A DNA stretch of 64,000 nucleotides from Azophilus sp965220425 (GTDB lineage: Bacteria; Pseudomonadota; Gammaproteobacteria; Pseudomonadales; Azotimanducaceae). The translations under genes and the position numbers were made by a program. The stretch lies in contig OZ244830.1 of NCBI GenBank assembly GCA_965220425.1, positions 3,968,001 through 4,032,000 on the forward strand, given 5' to 3'. This document shows positions 37,816-46,554 of the stretch, in pieces; within the stretch, counting starts at the first letter, position 1, and each line of letters begins with the position of its first letter. A model generated the notes under the pieces. The model had not been told where the DNA came from, did no database searches, and saw only the letters and a list, made by a program, of their open reading frames with translations.

Positions 37816-38540
37816 AGTTGGGTTTCCATCAATCGGCGGACGTAGGGATCTCCGGGATCGTCGACCACCGCCGGCGTCGCGCCGCTGCGCAATACGCGCC
37901 CACCCCGAAGGACCACAAGTCGGTCGGACAACCGAACCGCCTCCCGCACGTCATGGGTGACCAGCAGCGTACTCACCCCCTCCTGCCGCCGGACCTGTTC
38001 GAATCGTTCGTAGATGCCCACCCGGGTGATCGGATCGACCGCGGAGAACGGTTCGTCGAGCAGCAGCAGGCCCGGTTTCAGCATCAATGCCCGGCAGAGG
38101 CCGAGCCGTTGCTGCTGGCCGCCGGACAACTGCGCTGGATAGCGCCCGGAAACGCTTGCCGGCAACTCCATTTGCTCAAGCAGTTCACGGTAACGGTTTT
38201 CGACGGCCGCGTCCGCCCACCCTTCCAGCTTTGCCAGCAGCACCACGTTCTCTCGACTCGTCAGGTGCGGAAACAGGCCTGTCCCCTGCACCGCATAGCC
38301 GATGCGCCTGCGAAAGCGCTCCAGCCCTGTGCCGGGAACCGGCGCCCCGAATACCTCGACACGGCCCGTATCGGCCCTTTCCACGGCGTTGATCAAGCGC
38401 AGCAACGTGGTCTTGCCGCTGCCGCTCTCGCCAACAACCGCGGTGGTTTTGCCGGACGGAAACGCGAGGTCGACCCGATCGAGAGCAAGCTGTTCACCGA
38501 AGCGCTTGCTCACGCCGGACAGTTCGGCAACCGCACTCAC
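37812..38540 (-). CDS. Betaine-type ABC transporter ATP-binding protein
   Basis: A 242-residue ATPase: Walker A GESGSGKTT, signature LSGGQQQRLGLCRA, Walker B LLLLDEPFSAVD and H-loop LVTHDVREAV. The order Walker A, ... FPHLTSRENVVLL, ... matches OpuCA/OsmV-like proteins, although the C-terminal CBS domains of some OpuCA are absent. The GTG at 38540 overlaps the sbcB stop (GTGA), giving VSAVAELSGVSKRFGEQ; a long upstream extension in the same frame would read inside sbcB. It is coupled to the fused permease that follows. Confidence 0.9.
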   Translation of the reverse strand: MSAVAELSGVSKRFGEQLALDRVDLAFPSGKTTAVVGESGSGKTTLLRLINAVERADTGRVEVFGAPVPGTGLERFRRRIGYAVQGTGLFPHLTSRENVVLLAKLEGWADAAVENRYRELLEQMELPASVSGRYPAQLSGGQQQRLGLCRALMLKPGLLLLDEPFSAVDPITRVGIYERFEQVRRQEGVSTLLVTHDVREAVRLSDRLVVLRGGRVLRSGATPAVVDDPGDPYVRRLMETQL

Positions 38541-39949
38541 CGTCCGTACGCCGCTCGCAGCTCTTCCCCGTGAGCCTTGAGGGCAAGCAGCACCTCTCGC
38601 CGCCGGCCGGCAGCGGTCTCGAGCAGTCCGGCCACATCCGACTCGTAGCGCCCCAACGTGAGCCAGGGCGAATCGACCGCACCGAGCTTGCACCGGACCC
38701 AGGAGCGCCACTCTTCCCGTTCGACGGGGTCTTGCAAAGCATCGAATCCACGGGCCTTGAGTCGCGCCGCCAGCGTCTTCAGACGTTCGTCCCGGTAGTC
38801 CAGGTCCACCCAGCGGCCGCGGGCAAGTTCAGCGTTGAAACTCTCGCAACGCGCCTTGTCCTCGTCCTGCAGGAAGCCTTCGTAGAGGGCCGCATCGACA
38901 TCAGGTTGGGGTTCCATTGCGCCCCGCGCGTAGACCCGATGAATCTTCTGCGCGATCCCGGGCCCCTTGAGGCGCCGCATCCGCCGCTTGGCGAGTGCCC
39001 GGTCGAACTGCAGTCGTTCCGCATCCGCGGCGGTGACGGATTCCGCCACGGCGACGAATGGACATTTGTTGATGCGTATTTCCTTGAGAGGCGGGCGCAC
39101 CGGCGCATCCGGGGTGAACAGTGCCTCGCGGATCCGTTCCTCCGGCCAGGCCACGAGCACCTCGACGTCTTCCGCCAGGTCGGCGACGATGATGGAGTTG
39201 CTGTTCTCCGGGTGCCGGCAGATCGACACGACGGGCGCCAGCCCCTTCCGCTGGCGGGGGTACATGCCGGAAACGTGAACGCAGAGCCGCGCCCCGTAGG
39301 GCTCGAGGAGGCCGCGCACCCGGCGTTTGGAGCGCCCGGCAAAATGATAGGCGAACAGCTTCGGTTGTCTTTCCTTGACCAGGCGGGCCAGCGCCACCGT
39401 GGCCCGCGCATCCGACAGGGCATCGTGGGCATTGTCATGGTCCAGCCCGTTGGCCGCCGCCAGCGCTTCCAGTCTGTAAACCGGCAACCCGTCCTCGTCC
39501 ACGGGCCACTCGATGCCGTCTGGCCGCAGGGCGCCGGCGGCACGCACGAGGTCGATGATGTCCCATCGCGAGTTGCCGTTCCGCCACTCCCGTGCGTAGG
39601 GATCCATCAGGTTGCGGTACAAGCCGTAGCGGACGAACTCATCGTCGAACCTCAGGTTGTTGTAGCCCGCCACGCAGGTATTCGGTTCGGAGAACAGTTC
39701 GTTGACCCGACGCAGCACCTGCCATTCCTTAGCGCCCTCCTCCCGGGCCAACTGGGGCGTGATACCCGTCACCAGGGTGGCGCCGGGATTCGGAAGCACA
39801 TCGTCCGGCAGGCTGACATAGGTGCACCAGGCCTCGCCGAGTTCATTGAGTTCGCTGTCGGTCCGCAGGCCCGCAAACTGAACGATGCGGTCCCAACGCG
39901 GCTCCGTCCCCGAAGTCTCCAGGTCGTACCAGTAGAACGTATTGGGCAC
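38537..39949 (-). CDS. sbcB: Exodeoxyribonuclease I
   Basis: A 470-residue 3'-5' single-strand DNA exonuclease of the DEDDh type, used in mismatch repair and recombination in the cytosol. Catalytic Asp9 and Glu11 are in YWYDLETSGTEP, further motifs are AGYNNLRFDDEFVRYGLY and AHDALSDARATVALARL. The C-terminal SH3-like and helical domains are indicated by the rest, ending in RREVLLALKAHGEELRAAYGR. It heads a three-gene operon with a betaine-type ABC transporter, an unusual pairing maintained by stop/start overlaps. Confidence 0.96.
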   Translation of the reverse strand: MPNTFYWYDLETSGTEPRWDRIVQFAGLRTDSELNELGEAWCTYVSLPDDVLPNPGATLVTGITPQLAREEGAKEWQVLRRVNELFSEPNTCVAGYNNLRFDDEFVRYGLYRNLMDPYAREWRNGNSRWDIIDLVRAAGALRPDGIEWPVDEDGLPVYRLEALAAANGLDHDNAHDALSDARATVALARLVKERQPKLFAYHFAGRSKRRVRGLLEPYGARLCVHVSGMYPRQRKGLAPVVSICRHPENSNSIIVADLAEDVEVLVAWPEERIREALFTPDAPVRPPLKEIRINKCPFVAVAESVTAADAERLQFDRALAKRRMRRLKGPGIAQKIHRVYARGAMEPQPDVDAALYEGFLQDEDKARCESFNAELARGRWVDLDYRDERLKTLAARLKARGFDALQDPVEREEWRSWVRCKLGAVDSPWLTLGRYESDVAGLLETAAGRRREVLLALKAHGEELRAAYGR

Positions 39950-40406
39950 GGCGCCTCCCGAACTGTTGACGACTGCAACCGGGAGAACACGACTCCCGCC
40001 CTACATTCTCGCATTGTTGGCCGGCCGGCTCACCAGCATCGAAAGACCGTTTCCATGCCGCACCGGACGGCTCGAACGGGCCAGTTCGAACTGTCCCCCG
40101 ACCGCCTGAGCGTAGTAGCCGAACGTTGCATATCCGCCCGCAACCAGCGGAGCCAGGATTACCGATATCGCCGCGACAAGACGGACGAACGGCGCCTGCC
40201 GTTCACGACGCATAAAACGGTTTCCCGGCTTCCCGGGGCGCGCGTGGGGACCGGCATGGTGGAAAACCGTCGCCGGCCGCCAGTGTACCTCGGCGGGCGC
40301 GCGTTCTGCCCCGCCGCTCAAACCCGGCGTCACCCGCACGGCAAGCGAGCCGACACCCGGGTTCCGGCCGCTGGAAAGGCCGTTTCATCTGTGTTAATCA
40401 ACCGGC
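39950..40406. other. Divergent intergenic region with possible small membrane protein
   Basis: Promoters of sbcB (minus) and the acyltransferase (plus) must be here. The only coding candidate is the 70-residue frame at 40001-40213, listed separately. I see nothing else recognisable. Confidence 0.45.
40001..40213 (-). CDS. Hypothetical small membrane protein
   Basis: A 70-residue frame starting MRRERQAPFVRL with one hydrophobic segment (VAAISVILAPLVAGGYATFG). No family is recognised and no good Shine-Dalgarno sequence precedes the ATG. The longer frame to 40339 is basic and unlikely. It could be a chance frame. Confidence 0.3.
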   Translation of the reverse strand: MRRERQAPFVRLVAAISVILAPLVAGGYATFGYYAQAVGGQFELARSSRPVRHGNGLSMLVSRPANNARM

Positions 40407-41276
40407 ATGGCATGGTTGAAAGGCTCGCTGTCGCTCTGTTTCATGGTACTGAACACGATCGTAGTGTGCGTGCCGCTCTATGCGATGGCCGTGTTGCGCC
40501 TGCCGCTTGCCGGCGCTGCCCGTCGCGCCCTGACGCGGCGCATGGACTTCGCCATTGATTTCTGGGTCTCCTGCAATCGCTTTCTGATCAGGGCGCTCAA
40601 GCTCGTTGAATTGGAGATCGATTGGCCGAGAGACCGGCTGTCGCGGCACAACTGGTACGTGGTGGTCTGCAATCATCAGAGTTGGGCGGACATCCTTCTG
40701 CTGCAGGATGCATTCCGCTCGACCATTCCGCCGCTCAAGTTCTTCACCAAACGCGAGCTGATCTGGCTGCCACTGGCCGGGCCCGCTATGTATGTACTGG
40801 GATTTCCGTACGTCCGGCGTGTCGGCAAGGCCGAACTCGCGGCCAACCCGGCGCTGAAGCATGCGGACCGGGACAGCGCCCTGGCCGCCTGCAGGGTTTT
40901 CCGGAATCATCCGACATCCGTGCTCATTTTCCTGGAGGGCACCCGCTTCACCGACGCCAAACGTGCGGCCAGGAACAGCCGCTTCGAGCACCTGCTGAAT
41001 CCCCGTACCGGTGGTCTCGGCTTTGTTCTCAGCGGGCTCAGGGACGAAGTCGAGCAATTGGTCGATGTGACCATCGCTTACCCCAGCGGCCCGCCATCGT
41101 TCTGGGACTTCGTGACAGGCAAGTGCCGGCGGGCGCGGATGACCGTTCAAGCCCTCGACCTGGATGCCGCCGTGCGCTGCGATGAGCCGAAAGCCCAGCG
41201 CCAGGCGTTGCAGCCCTTGGTGGAGGGCCTGTGGCAGGCGAAGGACGAGCGGTTGGGCGCCTGCGCGGCCTCCTGA
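40407..41276 (+). CDS. 1-acyl-glycerol-3-phosphate acyltransferase-like protein (YihG type)
   Basis: A 289-residue membrane-associated acyltransferase. A hydrophobic N-terminus (LCFMVLNTIVVCVPLYAMAV) precedes the catalytic HX4D motif in NHQSWADI near residue 88. FTKRELIWLPLAGPAMY and FLEGTRF are the acyl acceptor and phosphate-binding motifs. These, with length and layout, match the YihG/LCLAT1 branch, which adds a fatty acid to lysophosphatidic acid at the inner membrane. It is a single gene, divergent from sbcB and convergent with the coiled-coil protein. Confidence 0.86.
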   Translation: MAWLKGSLSLCFMVLNTIVVCVPLYAMAVLRLPLAGAARRALTRRMDFAIDFWVSCNRFLIRALKLVELEIDWPRDRLSRHNWYVVVCNHQSWADILLLQDAFRSTIPPLKFFTKRELIWLPLAGPAMYVLGFPYVRRVGKAELAANPALKHADRDSALAACRVFRNHPTSVLIFLEGTRFTDAKRAARNSRFEHLLNPRTGGLGFVLSGLRDEVEQLVDVTIAYPSGPPSFWDFVTGKCRRARMTVQALDLDAAVRCDEPKAQRQALQPLVEGLWQAKDERLGACAAS

Positions 41277-41361
41277 CAACACGGCTCACCGGCAAGGTTA
41301 TCTGACCCACAAACCGTTCCCGACCGGGCCGGCGACCCTCCGGCGCGACACGACCCGAGCG

Positions 41362-42093
41362 TCAGAGCGAAGCGGGACCCGCTCTCAACGCATCGAGGCG
41401 CTGCTCGATGTCCACCAGCCGGGTATTGAACTGTCTGCGGTACGAATCGATGGCGGCAATGGCCTGTTCGTGCTCCTGTACGCTGCTGTTCATGCCCGCC
41501 ACGGTCTGCGCCGCGGTATTCACCTTGTCCACGAGATCCCGCTGCCCGCGCAGCACGCGCTGAAGTTGCAGTTCAATGGACGCAAGCTGGTCAGCCACCT
41601 CATCTTGCCGGTCCAGCGCCTTCTCATGCCGCGCCACGGTGCCCTTGAGCGACTTGTCGGTGGATTCGAGGGCCTGAATCGTCGTCTTTTGAGACCGCAG
41701 CAGCTTCTGATTGTCCTGGATCCACTTCTTGTTGCGGTCGTTGGAAATCGCCCACAGCTTTCTGATCTCCGACTCCCAGAAGTCGATCTGCTCGCCGGTC
41801 TCGGCACCGGTTTCGCTCATCACCTGGTCGGTCATCCGCAGGCGATCCTCCAGCGCCTCGATGCGCGTATCGGCCTGGGCGAGACGTTGCTGCTCTTCGC
41901 TGAGCAATCGATGCTGGTTGGCAATGAACCAGCCGGCCACGGCGAGCCCGGCGGCCAGAACGGCAAGCACCAGGGTGAATCCGATCGTTCTGCCGCCTCC
42001 GCCACCGCCGCGCCGGCGGGAAGACGTTGGGGGCCGGCGGCGGGCATCCTCCGGTGCCGCTGAAATGCTGGGGGTGTGCGGATTTTCCGACAT
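41362..42093 (-). CDS. Hypothetical single-pass membrane protein with coiled coil
   Basis: A 243-residue protein. A Ser/Arg/Gly-rich cytosolic tail (about 1-36; SSRRRGGGGGGR) is followed by one membrane segment (about 37-58, GFTLVLAVLAAGLAVAGWFI). The remainder is heptad-like coiled coil: NQHRLLSEEQQRLAQADTRI through ESTDKSLKGTVARHEKALDR and VDIEQRLDALRAG. It resembles uncharacterised proteobacterial proteins beside sbcB or acyltransferase genes, and no function is assigned. It could be a periplasmic tether or scaffold. Confidence 0.7.
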   Translation of the reverse strand: MSENPHTPSISAAPEDARRRPPTSSRRRGGGGGGRTIGFTLVLAVLAAGLAVAGWFIANQHRLLSEEQQRLAQADTRIEALEDRLRMTDQVMSETGAETGEQIDFWESEIRKLWAISNDRNKKWIQDNQKLLRSQKTTIQALESTDKSLKGTVARHEKALDRQDEVADQLASIELQLQRVLRGQRDLVDKVNTAAQTVAGMNSSVQEHEQAIAAIDSYRRQFNTRLVDIEQRLDALRAGPASL

Positions 42094-42337
42094 GAATCAG
42101 TCCTTGCTATCTTTGTCTAGGATGCCGGCTCGGCGCCCGCCCAAGCCCGGCGGGCAACCGTTCGTACGTTACGGTTCCGACCGGAACGGCAGAAACGGCT
42201 GCCACGGCCCACAACAAAACGGGGCCCGGTGAAAGCCGTCGCGCATGCGGACCACCCCTCAACCCGCATTGGCGCGTTCTTTCCACGCACGAGGCCGGCG
42301 CCGCCCGGGCGGCGGGCCTCATGCGGGGGTTGCCCGC

Positions 42338-42994
42338 CTATAGAATCTTCAACAGGCCCCACAGCACCAGGATCAGCGCGAACCCGGAAACGATCACGCC
42401 CCGAACCGAGGCGATCGGGCCGGGCTTGCCGACAATCGCATTGATCTCAATAGCCGCAATAAGTACCAGGGCGGCAATCATTGCCGACATCTCGCTGGTC
42501 ATGCTGCCGTTCGGCAGGTGCGCGCTGGAACCCATGAAGTACAGCATGGGGATGGAAAAGAGCGTGTTCGTACGCGAAGCCAGGGCCGCCTTGGGCGCTG
42601 CGGCCGCCGCCTCCGGCAAGGCTTCGCCGCCGCCCGCAATCTGTTCGTTGGACGCGATCAGAATCTGCTGATTGGGCCAGATGATCAGCCAGACGTTCAG
42701 GAACATCAGGATGGCCATAACGGAACCGATCACGATATCGACGGTTACCCCCATGCCGCGGAAGTACAGCATGATCAGCCCCGTCAGCAAGGTGAGCATC
42801 GCCGCCCAGCGGAACCACCAGAGAGCCCGCGGCACGAGCTTGGTGAACGCATCCGTTCGCGCACCGCCATCGGCTTCCTTGAAGTACTCGGTTTGCACGA
42901 AGTTGAAGTAATAGAGCAAACCGATCCAGGTGATACCCGCCAGGAAGTGCCCCCATTTCGCAAGGTAGTCAATCACCATTTCCGTCCCGGACAT
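42338..42994 (-). CDS. PuuD-like (urate oxidase N-terminal) membrane protein lacking cytochrome domain
   Basis: A 218-residue inner-membrane protein with about six or seven segments. The start MSGTEMVIDYLAKWGHFLAG has GGAGGG 4 bases before the ATG. ITWIGLLYYFNFVQTEYFKE, LVPRALWWFRWAAMLTLLTG and NVWLIIWPNQQ are family signatures of the PF06181 membrane half of urate hydroxylase PuuD. PuuD proteins are about 420 residues with a C-terminal cytochrome c domain; here there is none and no purine genes are nearby. The protein may be a reduced homologue with another role, or partner an external cytochrome. The conserved His pair is present (GHFLAG). Confidence 0.78.
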   Translation of the reverse strand: MSGTEMVIDYLAKWGHFLAGITWIGLLYYFNFVQTEYFKEADGGARTDAFTKLVPRALWWFRWAAMLTLLTGLIMLYFRGMGVTVDIVIGSVMAILMFLNVWLIIWPNQQILIASNEQIAGGGEALPEAAAAAPKAALASRTNTLFSIPMLYFMGSSAHLPNGSMTSEMSAMIAALVLIAAIEINAIVGKPGPIASVRGVIVSGFALILVLWGLLKIL

Positions 42995-43155
42995 AATTCC
43001 CTCCACGCCAATTCGTTCTTGTGCCAGGTTTTTGAAGCCGTGTCGGCTTCACCGGCAAATATATCGCGGCCCCGTGGTGGAACCAACCGATATTTTCGAG
43101 GCGCAATCCGGAGCGTCCGGACGGGTTCGATCGCCGCGACATTGCGAGCGAGAAA

Positions 43156-43180
43156 AAAACCCCGGCCAGGCCGGGGTTTT
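43156..43180 (-). terminator. Rho-independent terminator of groESL
   Basis: A perfect 12 bp stem, AAAACCCCGGCC-A-GGCCGGGGTTTT, begins 27 bases after the groEL stop. On the minus strand it is followed by a T run (complement of AAAAAAA at 43153-43159). Confidence 0.9.
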
Positions 43181-43206
43181 CGAGTGGCGTTTCCCGTGGG
43201 ATCGCC

Positions 43207-44847
43207 TTACATCATGCCGCCCATGTCGGGCATTCCGCCACCGCCGCCGGGCATGGACGGGGGCTTGTCTTCCGGCATCTCGCTGACCATCGCTTCCGTC
43301 GTGATCATGAGACCCGCAACGGACGCGGCGGATTGCAGCGCGGAGCGGACGACCTTGGCCGGATCCAGAATACCCATCTCCAGCATGTCGCCGTACTCGC
43401 CGGTTGTGGCGTTAAAGCCCTGGTTGCCTTGCAACCCGTTGACCTTCTCGAGTACCACGGCGCCTTCGACACCGGCGTTGTCCGCGATCTGGCGCAACGG
43501 CGAACTCATGGCGCGGTTGGCAATGGCGACACCGACGTTCTGGTCTTCGTTGTCGCCTTCGACAGCGGCTACCGCATCGAGCGCCCGCACCAGCGCAACG
43601 CCGCCGCCGGCGACCACGCCTTCTTCCACGGCAGCCCGGGTGGAGTGCAGCGCGTCCTCGACGCGTGCCTTCTTTTCTTTCATCTCGACTTCCGTCGGCG
43701 CGCCGACCTTGATAACGGCAACGCCGCCGGCGAGCTTGGCAAGCCGCTCCTGCAGCTTCTCGCGGTCGTAATCGGAGGTGGTGTCCTCGATCTCCTGGCG
43801 GATCTGCCTGATGCGGCCTTCGATGTCGGCCTTGGCGCCCGCACCGTCGACGATCGTCGAGTTTTCCTTGGTGGAGGAGATGCGCTTCGCAGTGCCGAGG
43901 TCGTCAAGCGTCGCACCTTCCAGCGTCAGCCCCACCTCTTCCGAGATTACCGTGCCGCCGGCCAGGATGGCGATATCCTGCAGCATGGCCTTGCGGCGGT
44001 CGCCGAAACCGGGCGCCTTGGCCGCAGCCACCTTGACGATGCCGCGCATGTTGTTGACAACCAGGGTGGCCAGGGCTTCGCCTTCGATATCCTCGGCAAT
44101 CACCATCAGCGACTTGCCGGACTTGGCGACAGCTTCAAGGACCGGGAGCATGTCGCGGATGTTGGAGATCTTCTTGTCGCACAGCAGGATGTACGGCTCT
44201 TCGAGTTCCGCGGACATCGAGTCCTGGTTGTTGATGAAATAGGGGGAGAGATAGCCGCGGTCGAACTGCATGCCTTCGACCACATCGAGTTCGTTGTCGA
44301 GACCGCTGCCCTCTTCCACGGTGATCACGCCTTCACGGCCCACCTTGTCCATGGCATCGGCAATGATCTGACCGACGGCGGTGTCGCTGTTGGCCGAGAT
44401 GCTGCCTACCTGGGCAACCGAGGTCGAATCCTCGCAAGGTTGGGACATGTCGCCGATGGCCGCCACGGCAGCGGCTACCGCCTTGTCGATGCCGCGCTTG
44501 AGGTCCATGGGGTTCATGCCCGCCGCGACGGACTTCAGCCCTTCGGTCAGTATCGACTGGGCCAGTACCGTTGCGGTGGTGGTGCCGTCGCCGGCTTCAT
44601 CGGAGGTCTGGCTCGCCACTTCCTTGACCATCTGGGCGCCCATGTTCTCGAACTTGTCCTTCAGTTCGACTTCCTTGGCCACGGACACGCCGTCCTTGGT
44701 AACCGTCGGCGCCCCGAATGACTTGTCGAGTACCACGTTGCGGCCCTTGGGACCTAACGTGATCCTGACGGCATCGGACAGCGTATTTACGCCCTTGAGC
44801 ATGCGGCCGCGGGCGTCGTCTCCAAATTTTACGTCTTTCGCGCTCAT
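43207..44847 (-). CDS. groEL: Chaperonin GroEL
   Basis: A 546-residue 60 kDa chaperonin subunit, cytosolic, which forms a double seven-membered ring with GroES. The start MSAKDVKFGDDARGRMLKGV and the ATP-binding GDGTTTATVLA (near residue 86) are standard, and the C-terminus carries the GGM-rich tail (MPGGGGGMPDMGGMM). Length and motifs are intact. It is the second gene of the groES-groEL operon, 122 bases after groES, with control by the CIRCE element and sigma-32-like promoter upstream of groES. Confidence 0.99.
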   Translation of the reverse strand: MSAKDVKFGDDARGRMLKGVNTLSDAVRITLGPKGRNVVLDKSFGAPTVTKDGVSVAKEVELKDKFENMGAQMVKEVASQTSDEAGDGTTTATVLAQSILTEGLKSVAAGMNPMDLKRGIDKAVAAAVAAIGDMSQPCEDSTSVAQVGSISANSDTAVGQIIADAMDKVGREGVITVEEGSGLDNELDVVEGMQFDRGYLSPYFINNQDSMSAELEEPYILLCDKKISNIRDMLPVLEAVAKSGKSLMVIAEDIEGEALATLVVNNMRGIVKVAAAKAPGFGDRRKAMLQDIAILAGGTVISEEVGLTLEGATLDDLGTAKRISSTKENSTIVDGAGAKADIEGRIRQIRQEIEDTTSDYDREKLQERLAKLAGGVAVIKVGAPTEVEMKEKKARVEDALHSTRAAVEEGVVAGGGVALVRALDAVAAVEGDNEDQNVGVAIANRAMSSPLRQIADNAGVEGAVVLEKVNGLQGNQGFNATTGEYGDMLEMGILDPAKVVRSALQSAASVAGLMITTEAMVSEMPEDKPPSMPGGGGGMPDMGGMM

Positions 44848-44969
44848 TGCTTGTTCCTCTTAAACGTTCAATCCATTCCTGCGCGGGGCTCACCCCTCGC
44901 TCTCCCCGGCTGAAGGCTCCATCTGCGCGCAAAGGTTCAATCCCTCGCGCCGCCCGGCCGGGGTTTCCT

Positions 44970-45260
44970 TCAGTCTTCCAGCACCCCGTAGATCTCGCTC
45001 TCGCTGAGGATGAGGAGTTCGTCACCGTCGATCTTCACGGTATTGCCACCGTACTGTCCGAAAATCACCCGGTCGCCGACATTGACATGCGGCGCATGGA
45101 GTTTGCCGTTGTCCAGCACTTTCCCGGGGCCGACCGCCAGGACTTCGCCCTGCGAGGGTTTCTCAGCCGCGGAATCGGGTAGCACGATGCCGCCCGCCGT
45201 GGTGGTCTCTTCTTCCAGCCGGCGCACGACAACGCGGTCATGTAGAGGTCGAATGTTCAT
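44970..45260 (-). CDS. groES: Co-chaperonin GroES
   Basis: A 96-residue 10 kDa chaperonin cap. MNIRPLHDRVVVRRLEEETT and GGIVLPDSAAEKPSQGEVLA are family-typical; the mobile loop lies at TTAGGIVLPDSA. The C-terminal VKIDGDELLILSESEIYGVL closes the barrel. It is the first gene of the operon, with a CIRCE operator 83 bases and a sigma-32-like promoter about 125 bases upstream. Confidence 0.99.
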   Translation of the reverse strand: MNIRPLHDRVVVRRLEEETTTAGGIVLPDSAAEKPSQGEVLAVGPGKVLDNGKLHAPHVNVGDRVIFGQYGGNTVKIDGDELLILSESEIYGVLED

Positions 45261-45342
45261 TGACTGATATCTCCCAATTTCCTTGCCTCTCCCTGCCCCG
45301 ATAGCGGGCAGGGGTCCAGTTTTCCGTGCTCGAAAGCACCGT

Positions 45343-45369
45343 TTAGCACTCTCCCGCAGTGAGTGCTAA
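45343..45369. promoter_or_regulatory. CIRCE operator (HrcA binding site)
   Basis: TTAGCACTC-N9-GAGTGCTAA is an exact match to the CIRCE consensus. It lies between the promoter and groES, where HrcA binding would block transcription. Confidence 0.95.
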
Positions 45370-45384
45370 CTCAAAGCGCCGTAA

Positions 45385-45412
45385 TGATAGGGGTGTTTCG
45401 GCGAGTTTCAAG
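45385..45412 (-). promoter_or_regulatory. Sigma-32-like heat-shock promoter of groESL
   Basis: On the minus strand CTTGAAA (45412-45406) and CCCCTATCA (45393-45385) are 12 bases apart. The sigma-32 consensus is CTTGAAA, 11-16 bases, CCCCATNT. The start would fall just upstream of the CIRCE element. Confidence 0.75.
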
Positions 45413-45710
45413 CCCTGCAGCGGAAATTTTTCGAACCTTCGCACGGTGCTTTATCAACACCCGAACCGTCACCACCCTTCGACGTCGGAAACACCACCCT
45501 GTTCATCCACGATCCCAGCCGGGGATACGATGAGGCGGCGGGAATCGAATCCCGTATACGGACCCTGATCACTGAAGTCTGATACCCGGCCTCGACCTCG
45601 GCATAACCTGCTTGGCAATGAATTCGAAAACGCCGGCTTCGTGCTGGAACATCGCAACTTTTGGCCGGCGTACCGTTGCAGCCGGTCTTCGGCGCGAGGA
45701 GACTTCTTGC
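45413..45710. other. Intergenic region between groESL promoter and ATL gene
   Basis: About 300 bases without a credible gene. It contains the tmRNA/tRNA 3'-end-like motif at 45532-45554. Confidence 0.4.
45532..45554 (-). other. tmRNA/tRNA 3'-end-like sequence, possible attachment-site remnant
   Basis: On the minus strand CGGGATTCGATTCCCG followed by CCGCCTC resembles the T-arm and acceptor strand at the 3' end of many proteobacterial tmRNA genes. No complete tmRNA is present upstream. The 3' ends of ssrA and tRNA genes are common integration sites, so this may be a leftover att site. Confidence 0.3.
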
Positions 45711-46022
45711 ATGTCCGAACAGCAGAGCCCGGAGGAGCGCGTCTGGCAGGTGGTGGCAATGATTCCGCCGGGCAAGGTTGCGACCTACGGTCAGGTGGCG
45801 GCACTCGCGGGTATGCCCGCCCATGCCCGCTTTGTCGGCCGCACACTAGCCAACCTGCCGCGCGGGACCCGCCTGCCCTGGTACCGGGTGGTCAATGCGA
45901 GCTTGCGAATCTCGTTGCGCGAAGGAAGCGGCGGACACATCACGCAACGGCAGCGCCTCGAACAGGAAGGCGTGGCATTCGTCGGGCAGCGCGTGGCGCG
46001 CGAATTTCATTGGACGCCCTGA
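45711..46022 (+). CDS. Alkyltransferase-like protein (ATL)
   Basis: A 103-residue protein of the O6-alkylguanine-DNA alkyltransferase fold, consisting only of the DNA-binding helix-turn-helix domain. In active MGMT the site is PCHR; here it reads PWYRVVNA, with Trp in place of the acceptor Cys, the defining trait of ATL (Atl1, YbaZ). IPPGKVATYGQVAALAGMP and RFVGRTLANLP form the recognition helices and arginine finger region. ATLs bind alkylated bases and hand them to nucleotide excision repair. The start MSEQQSPEERVW has GAGGAG upstream. An ATG 33 codons earlier adds unconserved residues. Confidence 0.9.
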   Translation: MSEQQSPEERVWQVVAMIPPGKVATYGQVAALAGMPAHARFVGRTLANLPRGTRLPWYRVVNASLRISLREGSGGHITQRQRLEQEGVAFVGQRVAREFHWTP

Positions 46023-46554
46023 CGCGCAAATTACTATCGCTTTTCCGATCTGGCCGGCGCAGGCGTGGGCACGATAAGCGAACTGTCGCGGCTAACGCCG
46101 GCTTACGATGGCCCGGCAGGCGGCGCCCCCGCTTCTTTCATCGCCGAGTACCCGTCGCAGAACCCGACCAACCGCCAGCACGCCATGAACATGCAGACCA
46201 ATACACAGGCCGGCTGGGACAACATGAAAGCGACGCTGTCTCTTCGTCGTCGAGAGTCCCGATACCATCGCTCGCCAGCACCGCCACATCGCCGGGCGCG
46301 ACGCGCAGTTCGCCCTGGGCCACTTCCTCCAGCACGGTACCTTGGACAACGCCGGGCAGCGCGGCCCAAGACGTGAATCGCTGATTGGCTGCGAAAGCGG
46401 CCAGTTGGCGCCCGCTACATCGATCCGGTAAACCCTTGACCAAACATCATCCGGGAACGCCCACGGCAAACGCGGCACATGGCCCTGACAGCAGGTTTCC
46501 TGTTCGCCAAGCGCCGAGTACACTCTGGAAGTCAGAACCGCATCGGGGTTTTAC
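46023..46554. other. Degenerate region (gene graveyard)
   Basis: No intact gene. One minus-strand stretch near 46235-46400 resembles a PPM-type phosphatase; the rest shows frame breaks on both strands and no other recognised family. Confidence 0.45.
46235..46400 (-). pseudogene. PPM/PP2C-type phosphatase fragment
   Basis: The minus strand reads VLEEVAQGELRVAPGDVAVL then ASDGIGTLDDEE, the motif pattern L-x-P-GD-x-x-x-LASDG-x-x-x-L-x-DEE of PPM and SpoIIE-like phosphatases near their third metal site. The frame breaks soon after and the N-terminal metal motifs are missing. Confidence 0.35.
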
